Source of the DNA: Peribacillus frigoritolerans
GTDB lineage: Bacteria > Bacillota > Bacilli > Bacillales > DSM-1321
Length of the DNA stretch: 64,000 nt
Assembly (NCBI GenBank): GCA_030562215.1
Contig: JAUPFL010000001.1
Location: 124,001 to 188,000 of the forward strand
Direction of reading: 5' to 3'
In this document: positions 45,079-53,767 of the stretch, one piece after another
How positions within the stretch are numbered: position 1 is the stretch's first letter
How the letters are laid out: every line of letters starts with the position of its first letter
Translations under genes and position numbers: made by a program
The notes under the pieces: model-generated
The model's input: only the letters and a program-made list of their open reading frames with translations
The model's database searches: none
Told to the model about the DNA's origin: nothing

Positions 45079-45321
45079 TTAGAAACGGTTCACAAAACGG
45101 TATCCTGTTATTTCATAACCCAATTCTTTATCAAATTGATGTGCTTCATCTTTACGTCCTATACCACTAGCTAACCATGTATCTACACATTTATGTTTGT
45201 TTGCTAAATTCTCAACAAATTCCATTAAACTCCGGCACACATTTGAATCGACACTTATTATAAAAATTTCACCAAATCGATTTAAATCTTCAATCTTTTC
45301 TCTTATACGAAACTCTAACAT
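45079..45321 (-). pseudogene. C-terminal part of a GNAT acetyltransferase
   Basis: The stretch SLMEFVENLANKHKCVDTWL, GIGRKDEAHQFDKELGYEIT and GYRFVNRF is the GNAT C-terminal half, but the N-terminal strands and the acetyl-CoA loop upstream are missing. An ATG at 45321 could still start an 80-residue product. It is a truncated cassette. Confidence 0.6.
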
Positions 45322-45438
45322 TCCTAGAATTGAATCAGTTTCCTCTTAATAATGTTTACTAAAACTTTACATGAAATATAATCCTCATATGTTATTTTTG
45401 GGTTACTCCTTATTTTTTATAAATAAATATTGGTTTTT

Positions 45439-45455
45439 TTAACATTTAATTTACA
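45439..45455 (+). promoter_or_regulatory. Candidate PhoP box upstream of the phosphatase gene
   Basis: Two direct TT(A/T)ACA hexamers (45439-45444 and 45450-45455) are 11 bp apart, the spacing of Bacillus PhoP half-sites. A third weaker match follows. They lie about 80 bp before the start, consistent with phosphate-starvation control. Confidence 0.6.
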
Positions 45456-45536
45456 ACCTATTAAAAATATATTAATATACTTCCCCTATAATTCTCTTTA
45501 GCACGTATAATACGACAACAATTGGAGGTAACAACA

Positions 45537-46936
45537 TTGTTTAAAAAGAAGTTAAAGAAAAAGCTATTTCCAGTAGCTGTTCTTTCAACAGTTGCCATTA
45601 GTGGTTTAATGGGTGGTTTCTCACATGTAAGCGCAGAGGATTCTGTGAATAAGAACGCAACAAATAATGGGGAAATCAAAAACGTCATTGTTTTAATCGG
45701 TGATGGCATGGGAGTTTCTTATACTTCGGCTCATCGTTATTTAAAAGACAATCCATCAACAAAAGTTGTAGAACCAACAACATTTGATCAATACCTTGTT
45801 GGACAACAAACAACTTACCCGGAAGACCCTGAACAAAATGTAACGGACTCTGCTTCTGCAGCAACTGCCATGTCTGCAGGTATTAAAACATATAACAGCG
45901 CGATTGCAGTTGACAATGATGGTTCAGAGGCAAAAACGGTTCTTGAAGCTGCTAGAGAAAAAGGAAAAGCAACAGGTCTTGTTGCAACTTCTGAAATTAC
46001 ACATGCAACACCTGCTTCTTTCGGATCACATGATCACAGCCGTAAAAATATGAACTCAATTGCTGATGATTATTTTGATGAAATGGTGAATGGCCAACAT
46101 AAAATCGACGTTCTTCTTGGTGGCGGTAAGAGCAACTTTGAACGTAAAGACCGCAATCTATCAGAAGAATTCAAAAAAGATGGATACAGCTATGTGGAAA
46201 ACCGTGAAGACATGTTAAAAGATAAAAATGGCAAAGTTCTTGGTTTATTTGCTGATGGCGGACTTCCAAAGAAAATTGACCGTACAGCAGAAGTTCCTTC
46301 ATTAAAAGAAATGACAAACACTGCTCTTTCAAAATTAAACAAAGATAAAGACGGGTTCTTCCTAATGGTGGAAGGAAGCCAGATTGATTGGGCAGGACAT
46401 GACAATGATATTGTTGGCGCTATGAGTGAGATGGATGACTTTGAACAAGCATATAAAGCAGCAATTGAGTTTGCAAAAAAGACAAGCATACATTAGTAGT
46501 AGCAACAGCTGACCACTCAACCGGCGGATACTCGATTGGTGCGGACGGAATTTACAACTGGTTCAGCGAACCAATCAAAGCTGCAAAGCGGACACCTGAC
46601 TTCATGGCGCAAGAAATTGCTAACGGTGCAGGTGTTGAAGCAACATTGAAAAAGTATATTGATCAAAATATCCTAGCATTAACAGAAAAAGAAATTCAAT
46701 CAGTTGAAGACGCAGCTGAAACAAAGAAAGTTCTTGATATCGATAATGCGATTGAGAACATTTTCAATAAGCGTTCTCACACTGGTTGGACAACAGGCGG
46801 ACATACAGGTGAAGATGTTCCTGTGTATGCATTCGGACCATCAAGTGAAAAATTTGCTGGACAAATCGACAACACTGAAATTGCAAAAAATGTTTTTGAT
46901 GTCTTAGATTACGATATTAAAATTCAAGATAAGTAA
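45537..46936 (+). CDS. Secreted alkaline phosphatase (PhoA/PhoB type), one frameshift
   Basis: TTG 45537 behind GGAGGTAA gives MFKKKLKKKLFPVAVLSTVA and a signal peptide ending near SHVSAED. Catalytic landmarks: VIVLIGDGMGVSYTSA (metal site), VTDSASAATAMSAG (phosphorylated serine), THATPASFGSHDHSR, EGSQIDWAGHDND, ATADHSTGGYSIG and HTGEDVPVYAFGP. The frame breaks at gcaaaaaagac near 46480; one A restores FAKKDKHTLVVATADHS. It releases phosphate from organic esters outside the cell and is preceded by a likely Pho box. Confidence 0.92.
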
Positions 46937-46954
46937 GAAATAAATGGGCAAGCT

Positions 46955-46997
46955 AAAAGTATCCCGTTGCTATAGTACAAGCAACGGGAACTTTTTT
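46955..46997 (+). terminator. Terminator of the phosphatase gene
   Basis: CCCGTTGC/GCAACGGG with outer AAAAGT/ACTTTT pairs and a six-T run. Confidence 0.88.
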
Positions 46998-47025
46998 GAA
47001 TATTGAATCCTACGGAGGAATCATC

Positions 47026-47768
47026 ATGAAAAAGACTCTTTCTATATTTTTTTAATCATGCTCCTTGTTGGCTGTTCATCAAATGCCAGTCCTGAAAGCA
47101 ATGAAAAAATACAGGGAACCAAAACCAAACAGAAAATAACGCCAACGAAAAAAATGATGAAACCAAACAGCAAAAGAATCAGGAGCAAACTGGGAGCAAA
47201 ATTGACGAGTATCAGCCTAATCCTCAAGTAACGGATGACCGTTCATTGCAAAAGGTTGGTCAAACATATGCAGACCAAAAAGGGGAAGCCACTTTAAAAG
47301 CGCTTAAAAATATTAATAAAACGTATGAAATTGGATCGATCGAATTAACAATAAGAGATGATGAAATTGATTCACTTAAGACCTGATTATGGTATGATCG
47401 ATTATTTTCACGTATTAACACATGATGAGGAGTTTGATTTTGTTAAAGTTTTCGTTGAGATCAAAAACAAATCTTCAGAGAAAGTGAATTTTGCTCCAAT
47501 CGCATTACTAGAAACGAACACAGGCGAAACTTTTGATTGGCAGAAAGACATTTACCTTGAAGAATTAAACGGTGAAATGGAAGGCAACAGTACAAAATTC
47601 GGAAACCTTGGTTTTATTGTAAATGCAAAAGGTAATCATGCGCATAAGGAAGGGCACAATGAGTCAGATCACAAAGAAGCAAAGGACATTAAGTGGATTG
47701 AAATAACAACAAGTAATGTATTTGATAAAGACCAGAAAAAATTAGCGAAGCGCAAAAATAAGAATTGA
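47026..47768 (+). CDS. Lipoprotein with a C-terminal DUF4352-like domain, frameshifted
   Basis: ATG 47026 after GGAGGAAT starts MKKTLSIFF; one T restores the lipoprotein signal LIMLLVGCSSN. A low-complexity linker rich in N, Q, K and E (about residues 25-70) follows. Then comes a beta-sandwich pattern (TYEIGSIELTIRD, FHVLTHDEEFDFVKVFVEIK, NKSSEKVNFAPIALLETN), like DUF4352/telokin-like domains. Shifts occur near 47050, 47116 and 47360. Role unknown; it is surface-exposed. Confidence 0.7.
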
Positions 47769-47807
47769 GTTTTAATTCTATGTAAATGAAGATTTCCCGA
47801 AATGGAG

Positions 47808-47832
47808 AACCCCTTGACTGCCAAGGGGTTTT
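47808..47832 (+). terminator. Terminator
   Basis: AACCCCTTG/CAAGGGGTT with a five-base loop and T-rich tail. Confidence 0.85.
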
Positions 47833-48083
47833 ATTTTGATGGGTTCCTTTAAGAGTGATTACGAAAACAAAAGTTATAAATTGAAAAAATGGTAAAAGAA
47901 ATCACTTGTAAGTATGTTAAATTAATTTTCGGAGGACAGTTTTTAAACCATTTAACTTTAAGGCTATATAATAAAGTTTAATCAAATTAATGCTATTCCT
48001 TGAGAAAAGATTAATCAAACATGCCCTTATGATATTTAATTAAATTATTCTTTAATAAAAAAGATTGATCATTTTTGTGATCC
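47833..48083. repeat. Gene-free gap containing the extended repeat segment
   Basis: The part from about 47955 (aagtttaatcaaattaat ... acatgcccttatgatattt ... aaaaagattgatc) repeats 33640-33803 with about 80% similarity. It ends at cttaatgaa, where the array hairpin would begin but is missing. Confidence 0.6.
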
Positions 48084-48311
48084 TTAATGAATTCCGTATA
48101 GACCCAAAACAACACACATTAAACCTCCGAAAATAAATAAAACTTTAAGAAACCAATAATTAAATGTTAGAGGTAAGGGCGTTATATATTTGATGTGTTC
48201 AAAAAACTTTCTATTATCAAACCGGTAACGAGTCGTATAAACCAAACCAGTCCAGGTTGCGATAATACCAAATATAGTTGCAAATATAGACCCAAAAATG
48301 TCTTTGTCCAC
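48084..48311 (-). CDS. Two-span membrane protein, 75 aa
   Basis: MDKDIFGSIFATIFGIIATW carries the first span and WFLKVLFIFGGLMCVVLGLY the second. The loop is basic (TTRYRFDNRKFFEHIKY). The family is not recognised. It follows the extended repeat segment, like other cassettes. Confidence 0.55.
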   Translation of the reverse strand: MDKDIFGSIFATIFGIIATWTGLVYTTRYRFDNRKFFEHIKYITPLPLTFNYWFLKVLFIFGGLMCVVLGLYGIH

Positions 48312-48470
48312 TCTATTAATCCCACCTGAATTTTTCTTTTATACGTTTTCCAAACCATTTTGGTTTAACTGTAAATTCCCCAGAAAACAAGGGTTGCCGC
48401 AGCAACTCTTGTCACAACCGTCTGCTTCCCTCATGATCAATCGTTGGAACATTACCCAGATTTTGTAGTT

Positions 48471-48725
48471 TCACGAACCAAATAACAAAATACAAATAGC
48501 AAAAATGATAATGGCTAAACCAAATAGAATAACAATAGTCTCATAACCCATACGGGATAAATTTTAAAAGTAAAGATAGCAAAAATAAAACATCGGTTTC
48601 ACCTATTGAAGCGTTATTAATTGCTGAATTTCCTATATATTTTTCGTTCGTGTGTTGTTCTTTAGTAAGTTTAAATCCATAAACGATAAATATGACTCCA
48701 AATAAAACAAAAACAAATCACTTTT
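48471..48725 (-). pseudogene. Remains of one or two small membrane proteins
   Basis: A minus-strand frame reads VLFGVIFIVYGFKLTKEQHT, NEKYIGNSAINNASIGETDV and LFLLSLLLKFIPYGL without a start. An ATG at 48551 in another frame gives MGYETIVILFGLAIIIFAIC (26 residues). A single indel would join them. Confidence 0.4.
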
Positions 48726-48726
48726 A

Positions 48727-48755
48727 TTGACAAAAAAATTTACTTGTGCTATAAT
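48727..48755 (+). promoter_or_regulatory. Consensus sigma-A promoter for the methyltransferase
   Basis: TTGACA (48727-48732), a 17-bp spacer and TATAAT (48750-48755): a perfect housekeeping promoter, giving a leader of about 75 nt. Confidence 0.9.
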
Positions 48756-48772
48756 TTACAGTTAAAATATTT

Positions 48773-48832
48773 ATGTGTATAATAAGATTCTCCTGGCCAG
48801 GGGAATCTTATTTTTGCTATATGGGGGATTAA
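48773..48832 (+). promoter_or_regulatory. Leader peptide with internal terminator (attenuator)
   Basis: A 19-codon ORF, MCIIRFSWPGESYFCYMGD, starts at 48773 and stops at 48830-48832, three bases before the methyltransferase ATG. Within it, AATAAGATTC..GAATCTTATTTTT (48779-48813) is a rho-independent terminator. This layout suggests ribosome-mediated attenuation: a ribosome stalled or slowed on the leader would prevent the terminator from forming. The gene RBS (GGGGGA) lies inside the leader's end. Confidence 0.7.
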
Positions 48833-48835
48833 TGT

Positions 48836-49795
48836 ATGAAGAAAAATGAATCAAGTTTAACTTCCTTAATATCAGCCTTTGGTCGAGCATACCACAGTAA
48901 ATATGATACACCCCAAATTTTTGATGATTTTATTGCAAGAGATCTAATTACCCAAAAAGAATTTTCAGATATTCGTGAGAACATGATTAAAGGAATTCAA
49001 TTCTTTAATAAAGAAATTGCAAAGAAGTTTGAAGATCATCCAGATGAAATTTTAAAATGGATTACACAAGTCCAACTTTCTCCAACTCCTTTAGCACGTG
49101 CTGCCTATTGTGAAAATGTATTATTTCATGAAATGTTGCTAGGAGTGAAACAGTATGTCATTCTAGGAGCTGGATTAGATACCTTTTGTTTCCGACATCC
49201 AGAACTAAACGACAGCTTAGAAATATTTGAAGTTGATTATCCAGCCACACAAGACTTTAAAAAGATAAGGTTAGCAAATGCTAATTATCAAATTCCGGAT
49301 AATCTTCATTTTGTTTCAATGGATTTCACCAAAGAGTTTACTATTCAAAATCTTGTTGAAGAATGTTTTAGACCTAACAGAAAAACTTTCTTTAGCTTTT
49401 TAGGTGTTTCTTATTATTTAACAAAAGAGGAAAATGCCAACTTGATTAATAAATTATTTACCAAAGTTCCATCAGGAAGTTCTATCGTTTTTGATTATGC
49501 AGACGACAAACTTTTTGAAGAAAAAGGAATGTCTAACCGAGTTCAAAATATGGTTCAAATGGCTTCAGCTAGTGGTGAGCCTATGAAATCATGTTTTACT
49601 TATGATGAAATGGAAAAAATGTTAGAAAACTCAGGTTTACTCATTTATGAACATTTATCACCTGTTACTATTAATAATCAATTCTTTCGTAATCGTACAG
49701 ACTATTTGTCTGCATTCGAAACGATTCATTACATCCATGCTGTAAAAAATAATATTTCAGTTAATAACCGACTGACCTCTCAATCTTCCCTATGA
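48836..49795 (+). CDS. Class I SAM-dependent methyltransferase of the LCMT/PPM1 type, 319 aa
   Basis: KWITQVQLSPTPLARAAYCE, then the SAM motif YVILGAGLDTFCFRHPE, the acidic loop IFEVDYPATQDFKKIRL, FVSMDFTKEF and TFFSFLGVSYYLTKEE match the bacterial leucine-carboxyl-methyltransferase-like group, often tied to polyketide or small-molecule O-methylation. The consensus promoter, leader peptide and internal terminator are unusual for such a gene and recall antibiotic-induced resistance genes. Whether it modifies a drug or a toxic metabolite is open. Its own terminator overlaps the 3' end. Confidence 0.82.
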   Translation: MKKNESSLTSLISAFGRAYHSKYDTPQIFDDFIARDLITQKEFSDIRENMIKGIQFFNKEIAKKFEDHPDEILKWITQVQLSPTPLARAAYCENVLFHEMLLGVKQYVILGAGLDTFCFRHPELNDSLEIFEVDYPATQDFKKIRLANANYQIPDNLHFVSMDFTKEFTIQNLVEECFRPNRKTFFSFLGVSYYLTKEENANLINKLFTKVPSGSSIVFDYADDKLFEEKGMSNRVQNMVQMASASGEPMKSCFTYDEMEKMLENSGLLIYEHLSPVTINNQFFRNRTDYLSAFETIHYIHAVKNNISVNNRLTSQSSL

Positions 49796-49818
49796 TTGGG
49801 AGGTCAGTCGGTTATTTT
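49763..49818 (+). terminator. Strong terminator overlapping the methyltransferase 3' end
   Basis: AATAACCGACTGACCTC pairs with GAGGTCAGTCGGTTATT, 17 bp, followed by TTTTT. The last codons of the gene lie in its left arm. Confidence 0.9.
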
Positions 49819-50074
49819 TATCTAAGGTTTATATATTTTAATTTTCCTTACTATAAGTTATTCCACAATCTGGCCCTTTATCATCCAATTGTTAGTTGTG
49901 TCTAACAATTGGGGTGCAGTTCATACGTAAGGAATCGACTATTCGGTCGATAAAAAAAGAAGCTTCGAAGAGATTCTTTTTTATGTGAATAATTTGTTAC
50001 ATTTTTTAAAAATATGAAATATTTGGTCAAAAATATGTTATAGTTTTGTTTGATAAAAAAAGGAGGTGCGTACT

Positions 50075-50460
50075 TTGAAAAAAATTATTCTAAGTTTAGC
50101 TCTATTAACTACATTAAGTTTTTCTTTTTTAACCCAGCTAATGCATCTGCAGCTTATGATGATGCTAGAATGGGTAAATATGATAGCACAGTAACTACAA
50201 GTAGAATTACTTTAACTGAATCTGATGATTTATATATCCATGTAGGTAACTTTTCATCAAAAACAGTGAGTGCTTACATATTTAAAAATGGAATCCTATA
50301 TTCTTCAATAACGGGTATAGGATGGACTAATGTACATAAAAAATTGGATGTTTCAGCAGGCGAGTATTCATTACGTTTGTATTGTGGAACAAGAAGTAAT
50401 CCAACAACTGGATGTGTTTCTTATGGGGAAATAGCTGATTATTATACAGATAACCATTAG
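50075..50460 (+). CDS. Small secreted protein, about 128 aa, one frameshift
   Basis: TTG 50075 behind AGGAGGTGCG gives MKKIILSLALLTTLSFSFF; one T restores NPANASAAYDDARMGKYDST, so the signal is cut near ANASA. The mature part is beta-rich (RITLTESDDLYIHVGNFSSK, GEYSLRLYCGTRSNPTTGC) with two cysteines. It resembles small secreted jelly-roll proteins, but no family is clear. Confidence 0.6.
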
Positions 50461-51043
50461 ACTAGGAGAGTTTAAATTTAAAAAAATGATGCAAAATCTC
50501 CCTATTAATCTAGGGCTTTTTATTGATCATCTAGCAAACCCTTGCTACATCAAGGTTGTATACAATCCTGATTAAACGATAAAAAACGACTAAGAACCGA
50601 ACCTCTGATAAACATGGGTTTGGTTTTTAGCTACTTCCTAAATTGTTATTATGTGAACTAGCGTTTTTTCGTTCGTTGAAGACGAAAAACCAAAAGCATT
50701 GTTTAACAGAGGCTATTTTAAAGAACGATTAAATCAGAAAGAGAAGCGGAAAAAGCTGAAAAAAGGCTTCTTTGCTCGACTTTTCGGGAAGTGAACAAAG
50801 AGCCTACAAAAAAAAAAAAGGGGGTATGACCAACCCTGGTTAGTTTGTCATACCCCCATTATACAATAATTAACTTTCCAGTTAAAATCATACAGATTAC
50901 TTACCGGGACTTTTCTTTTATAACCCATTCTTCAATAAGGGGTAGCGGCAGGAAAATGCGGATATACAACGTTAAAGGGTATCACCAACAATTTTAAATC
51001 AAAATTCGATTTCCTGTACATTAAGAAATTAATTTTTTATTTA
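50461..51043. other. Gene-poor region with a coding remnant
   Basis: A plus-strand frame at 50670-50794 reads EDEKPKALFNRGYFKERLNQ, KEKRKKLKKGFFARLFGK and stops, with no start: the tail of a lost basic protein. The remainder holds a terminator at 50820 and no other gene. Confidence 0.45.
50820..50858 (+). terminator. Strong hairpin, terminator-like
   Basis: GGGGGTATGAC pairs with GTCATACCCCC around a 16-base loop. An A12 run lies just before it, so it suits minus-strand termination best. Confidence 0.75.
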
Positions 51044-51069
51044 TCTTAATCAACTAACGCACCCGTTAG
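51044..51069 (+). repeat. Array repeat, right hairpin, joined to element copy B
   Basis: CTTAATCAACTAACGCACCC plus GTTAG; the structured element begins at the next base. Confidence 0.85.
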
Positions 51070-51450
51070 CCATCCATGAAGCGCAAAAAATCAGCGCTTC
51101 ACCACAGAGAATGAAAATGGTTCAGAACCGTCAATACTAATTCTATGGCTGGAAGAGGAAGGTCGATGAACTATGGTGCGTTAGAGCCCATCCGTTAGTC
51201 TGACTCCAACGACCACGTGTACCACCGACTGTCGCGCCCTTTTTGGGTAGCACTCATGGAAGATTAATCCTTTTTTGGTCGTCGCGCTAGCCTCTACTTA
51301 ATTTGCTTTGATTGGAGGTTTTTGTTTAACGATTGACCAAACTCAATCAGATCACTCATTAGGCTCAGCCTTTTTTTAAAAAGCGTTTTTACTGGGTCTA
51401 TTTTGTTGTGATTTTTTCTGGATTTTGAGCTTTTTTAATTTTCATGGGAG
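51070..51450 (+). mobile_element. ORF-less structured element, copy B, 381 bp
   Basis: The ends match copies A and C (CCATCCATGAAG ... TTTTCATGGGAG). The stretch around 51118-51175 differs more from A and C than the rest, while the pairing blocks CGACCACG..GGTCGTCG and GCCCAT..TGGGTAG are kept. It follows GTTAG and precedes tttaataacc. Its last bases encode the C-terminus and stop of the gene at 51442. Confidence 0.7.
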
Positions 51451-51768
51451 TTTAATAACCAAACTTAATTTTTTTATTTTTTCGAAATAGAAACCTGTCC
51501 CATTTTCTTGTGGAACAAACCCTTGTTGAGCTGAACTATTTTCTACCATATTTTGCTCTTCTGCTGTTTTAACTGTGGTAACATCTTTTCCTTCAGCTAC
51601 CATACCTTCTCTACGATCTTGATCCTCTCTAGTAACAAGTTTATATGTATCTGTTTGTTTTGAGGAAACTTCTGCAGATGCTTCTGTCTTTTGCAAGTCT
51701 TTCGCAAAACCGATTGATACTGCAAAAACTCCTGCAAAACCAAGGGTTAAAACTAATTTCCCTTTCAT
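51442..51768 (-). CDS. Small secreted or anchored protein, 108 aa; 3' end in element copy B
   Basis: ATG 51768 gives MKGKLVLTLGFAGVFAVSIG, a signal or anchor. The mature part is acidic and Gln-rich (KTEASAEVSSKQTDTYKLVT, AEEQNMVENSSAQQGFVPQ). The stop TGA at 51442 and the final codons come from the inserted element, so the original tail may have been replaced. No family recognised. Confidence 0.6.
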   Translation of the reverse strand: MKGKLVLTLGFAGVFAVSIGFAKDLQKTEASAEVSSKQTDTYKLVTREDQDRREGMVAEGKDVTTVKTAEEQNMVENSSAQQGFVPQENGTGFYFEKIKKLSLVIKLP

Positions 51769-51840
51769 ATAAAAACCTCCCAATAATTTCTAATTATTAG
51801 TATTTCACCACAACTAAAACTATGTTACTTTTAATTTTAA

Positions 51841-51918
51841 TTCTTCAACTAAACTGCCCCGTTAGTTCATTAAAAAAAGCGATTCTTATTAAAGAATCGC
51901 GCCCCGTTAGTTAAATAA
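51841..51918 (+). repeat. Array repeat with the GCGATTCTT middle
   Basis: Left TTCAACTAAACTGCCCCG, middle GCGATTCTTATTAAAGAATCGC-type stem, right GCCCCGTTAG plus ttaaataa. Same middle as 2880-2933. Confidence 0.82.
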
Positions 51919-51930
51919 CCCCATAGGTAA

Positions 51931-52281
51931 TTACAACTCACTGTTACTTCCTTTTATGTCAATACTCGCCTTTTCAAAACATATATTAACTGTCCGTTCG
52001 TTTGAACGAGTACGATGCATTGTATTAGCAGGAACAGTAAATATTTCACCTGGTTTCAAAGAAACTGTTTCATTATTTTCTAAGTCTATGAAAAGTTCAC
52101 CTTCTAATACATAAAATAATTCATCGCAATCGTCGTGTTTATGCCAGTGAAATTCTCCATTTATCACAGCTATTCTAAGAGCGTGGTCATTTACTTCACT
52201 TACGATAAAGTTTGTGTAGTCCTTTTGGTCTTGTATTAATTCGTGTAGGTTAAAAACTTCTAATTGTCCCTTTTTTTGCAT
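51931..52281 (-). CDS. Cupin-domain protein, 116 aa
   Basis: ATG 52281 after AAAGGAGAAAG gives MQKKGQLEVFNLHELIQDQK. Cupin motif 1 is FHWHKHDDCDELFYVLEGE and motif 2 PGEIFTVPANTMHRTRS; the His/Glu/His metal ligands are present. It is a small single-domain cupin, perhaps a sugar isomerase or dioxygenase relative; substrate unknown. It is a one-gene cassette. Confidence 0.85.
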   Translation of the reverse strand: MQKKGQLEVFNLHELIQDQKDYTNFIVSEVNDHALRIAVINGEFHWHKHDDCDELFYVLEGELFIDLENNETVSLKPGEIFTVPANTMHRTRSNERTVNICFEKASIDIKGSNSEL

Positions 52282-52352
52282 ACTCTTTCTCCTTTGAAAA
52301 TCTAATCTTCTTAAATAGACTAAATTCGACAATAGAACGAAATAACCTTTTT

Positions 52353-52416
52353 TCTTCAACTGACCGTTCATTAAGCCTTATTCCATTAAATGGCCCAATT
52401 GTTACAAACAACACTC
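52353..52416 (+). repeat. Secondary repeat leading into an array repeat
   Basis: The sequence ctgaccgttcattaagcc, then ttattccattaaatggccc and aattgtt, recurs at 56823-56892. In both places it runs straight into a left array hairpin. Confidence 0.75.
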
Positions 52417-52504
52417 TTAAACTAAACTGCCCCGATAGTTCCATAAAGAAAAAGCTGCCTTAAAGACAGCTCGGATCTTAAGCTAACGTACCTGTTAGTT
52501 CAAG
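52417..52504 (+). repeat. Array repeat, complete; supplies a stop codon
   Basis: Left AAACTAAACTGCCCCGATAG, middle AGCTGCC..GACAGCT, right CTAACGTACCTGTTAG plus ttcaag. The TCA of its tail is the stop TGA of the DUF3888 gene. Confidence 0.9.
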
Positions 52505-52879
52505 AGGTTGATTTTTTATCTTGAATGGTTTTGTGTGAAAATCCAGTTAAAACAGTGGTGAAAGGGGTTATCTCTAAAGTTATAGTCTCAAGCCCTATAT
52601 CGTATGGTTTTTTTTCTGTTTCCACTTCCAATTTCATTATGAAATGGAACTCTTCTTTTCAATTCTTCTTATTTCCATTACTCTTGCACTATACAAGTGG
52701 AAATCTCGGTATTCTCCAAAATAACCTACAATTGCATCGTTAATATTTCTTGATACTAACGTTAAAAGAGTATCTTTAAATATATCCTCTTTAAAGTTGG
52801 GTTCAGCATAGACAAATTTAGCATGAATTTGAAAACACATAATTAGAACAAATATTATAACCATAATTTTTCTCACCAA
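52500..52879 (-). CDS. DUF3888-family secreted protein, about 125 aa, frameshifted
   Basis: A signal peptide (MVRKIMVIIFVLIMCFQIHA) precedes FKEDIFKDTLLTLVSRNIND, AIVGYFGEYRDFHLYSARVM, then after one shift near 52660 FIMKLEVETEKKPYDIGLET and ITLEITPFTTVLTGF. These blocks match DUF3888, a small secreted family of Bacillus with unknown role. The stop lies in the repeat tail at 52500-52502. Confidence 0.75.
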
Positions 52880-52930
52880 GGTACACCACCTTTAACTATA
52901 TTAAAGGTATTATCCCCATTTTTTGATTTT

Positions 52931-53019
52931 CTTAATGAACTAAACTGCCCCGTTAGTTACATAAGGAAATGCTGCCTAAAAGACCACTTGACCTTCAGCT
53001 AACTCCACCGTTAGTTGAA
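52931..53019 (+). repeat. Array repeat, diverged
   Basis: Left GAACTAAACTGCCCCGTTAG intact, middle degraded (ATGCTGCCTAAAAGACCACT), right CTAACTCCACCGTTAG plus ttgaa. Confidence 0.82.
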
Positions 53020-53033
53020 ATATTTAATAACTT

Positions 53034-53545
53034 CTATTCGCTTAGTATGTTCAACCAAAATTTTTCTACTTCCCCTAGTTGGGTATAGTAATTATCCGCT
53101 CCATCGAAAAAAACTTTCACCACATTCACTGCTTGTAATTTGTAAACTTTGAAAAGAAATTTCTTTCCCGTTTTCTCCAGTAAAACTTTTTCTTCTCGAT
53201 AAGTGAACACATTGTTCATTAATTGCTTTCTGATGTTCATTTTCATCCACATAATAGTATTTATTATTTACATTTTTATCAACATCCTTATATGGAGTAG
53301 AAGTAAGGTAAATACCATATTGTTGGATTTCAGTTCCTTTCAAAGCAGTCAACTTTTTTAGTTCTATTGGTATGACTGTATATTTATCTTCTTTTTTAAC
53401 GCAGGCTCATTAGGGATGCCGTATATAACCAAAACAGAGCCCTCGAAGTCATTAGGAATAAGGTATAGTTCGTTTGATTTTTCTTCTTTAAATGAACACC
53501 CCCAATGATGAACAAAAGTATTATTATCAAAAAGGATCGCTTCAT
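53034..53545 (-). CDS. DUF6843-like lipoprotein, frameshifted
   Basis: ATG 53545 gives MKRSFLIIILLFIIGG, and one shift restores the lipobox as GGCSFKEEKSNELYLIPNDF. Then come EGSVLVIYGIPNEPALKKED, KYTVIPIELKKLTALKGTEI, NKYYYVDENEHQKAINEQCV and SLQITSSECGESFFRWSG. This is the pattern of DUF6843 lipoproteins. Further shifts occur near 53395 and 53100. Function unknown. Confidence 0.72.
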
Positions 53546-53606
53546 AGAACCCAACTCCATTTTACTTAAGTTAATGGCCACATTCTTTTCTATTTGGCAT
53601 ACTAAT

Positions 53607-53690
53607 TCTACTATCCTGCCCCTAAAATCCCATTAGAAAAAGAGCTGCTAACCAGCTCTGATATTGAAGTAACGCACCCATTACTTTAAG
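53607..53690 (+). repeat. Array repeat with altered middle; left end of duplicated cassette
   Basis: Left ACTATCCTGCCCCTAAAA, middle AGAGCTGCTAACCAGCTCT, right TAACGCACCCATTAC plus TTTAAGTAG, where homology to the first YjbR cassette starts. Confidence 0.82.
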
Positions 53691-53767
53691 TAGAATATTT
53701 CACAATCATAGTAAGTTCCACAGAAAAAGGCATAAATCCTTCCTGCTGAATCAATGCCTTCACTTTT

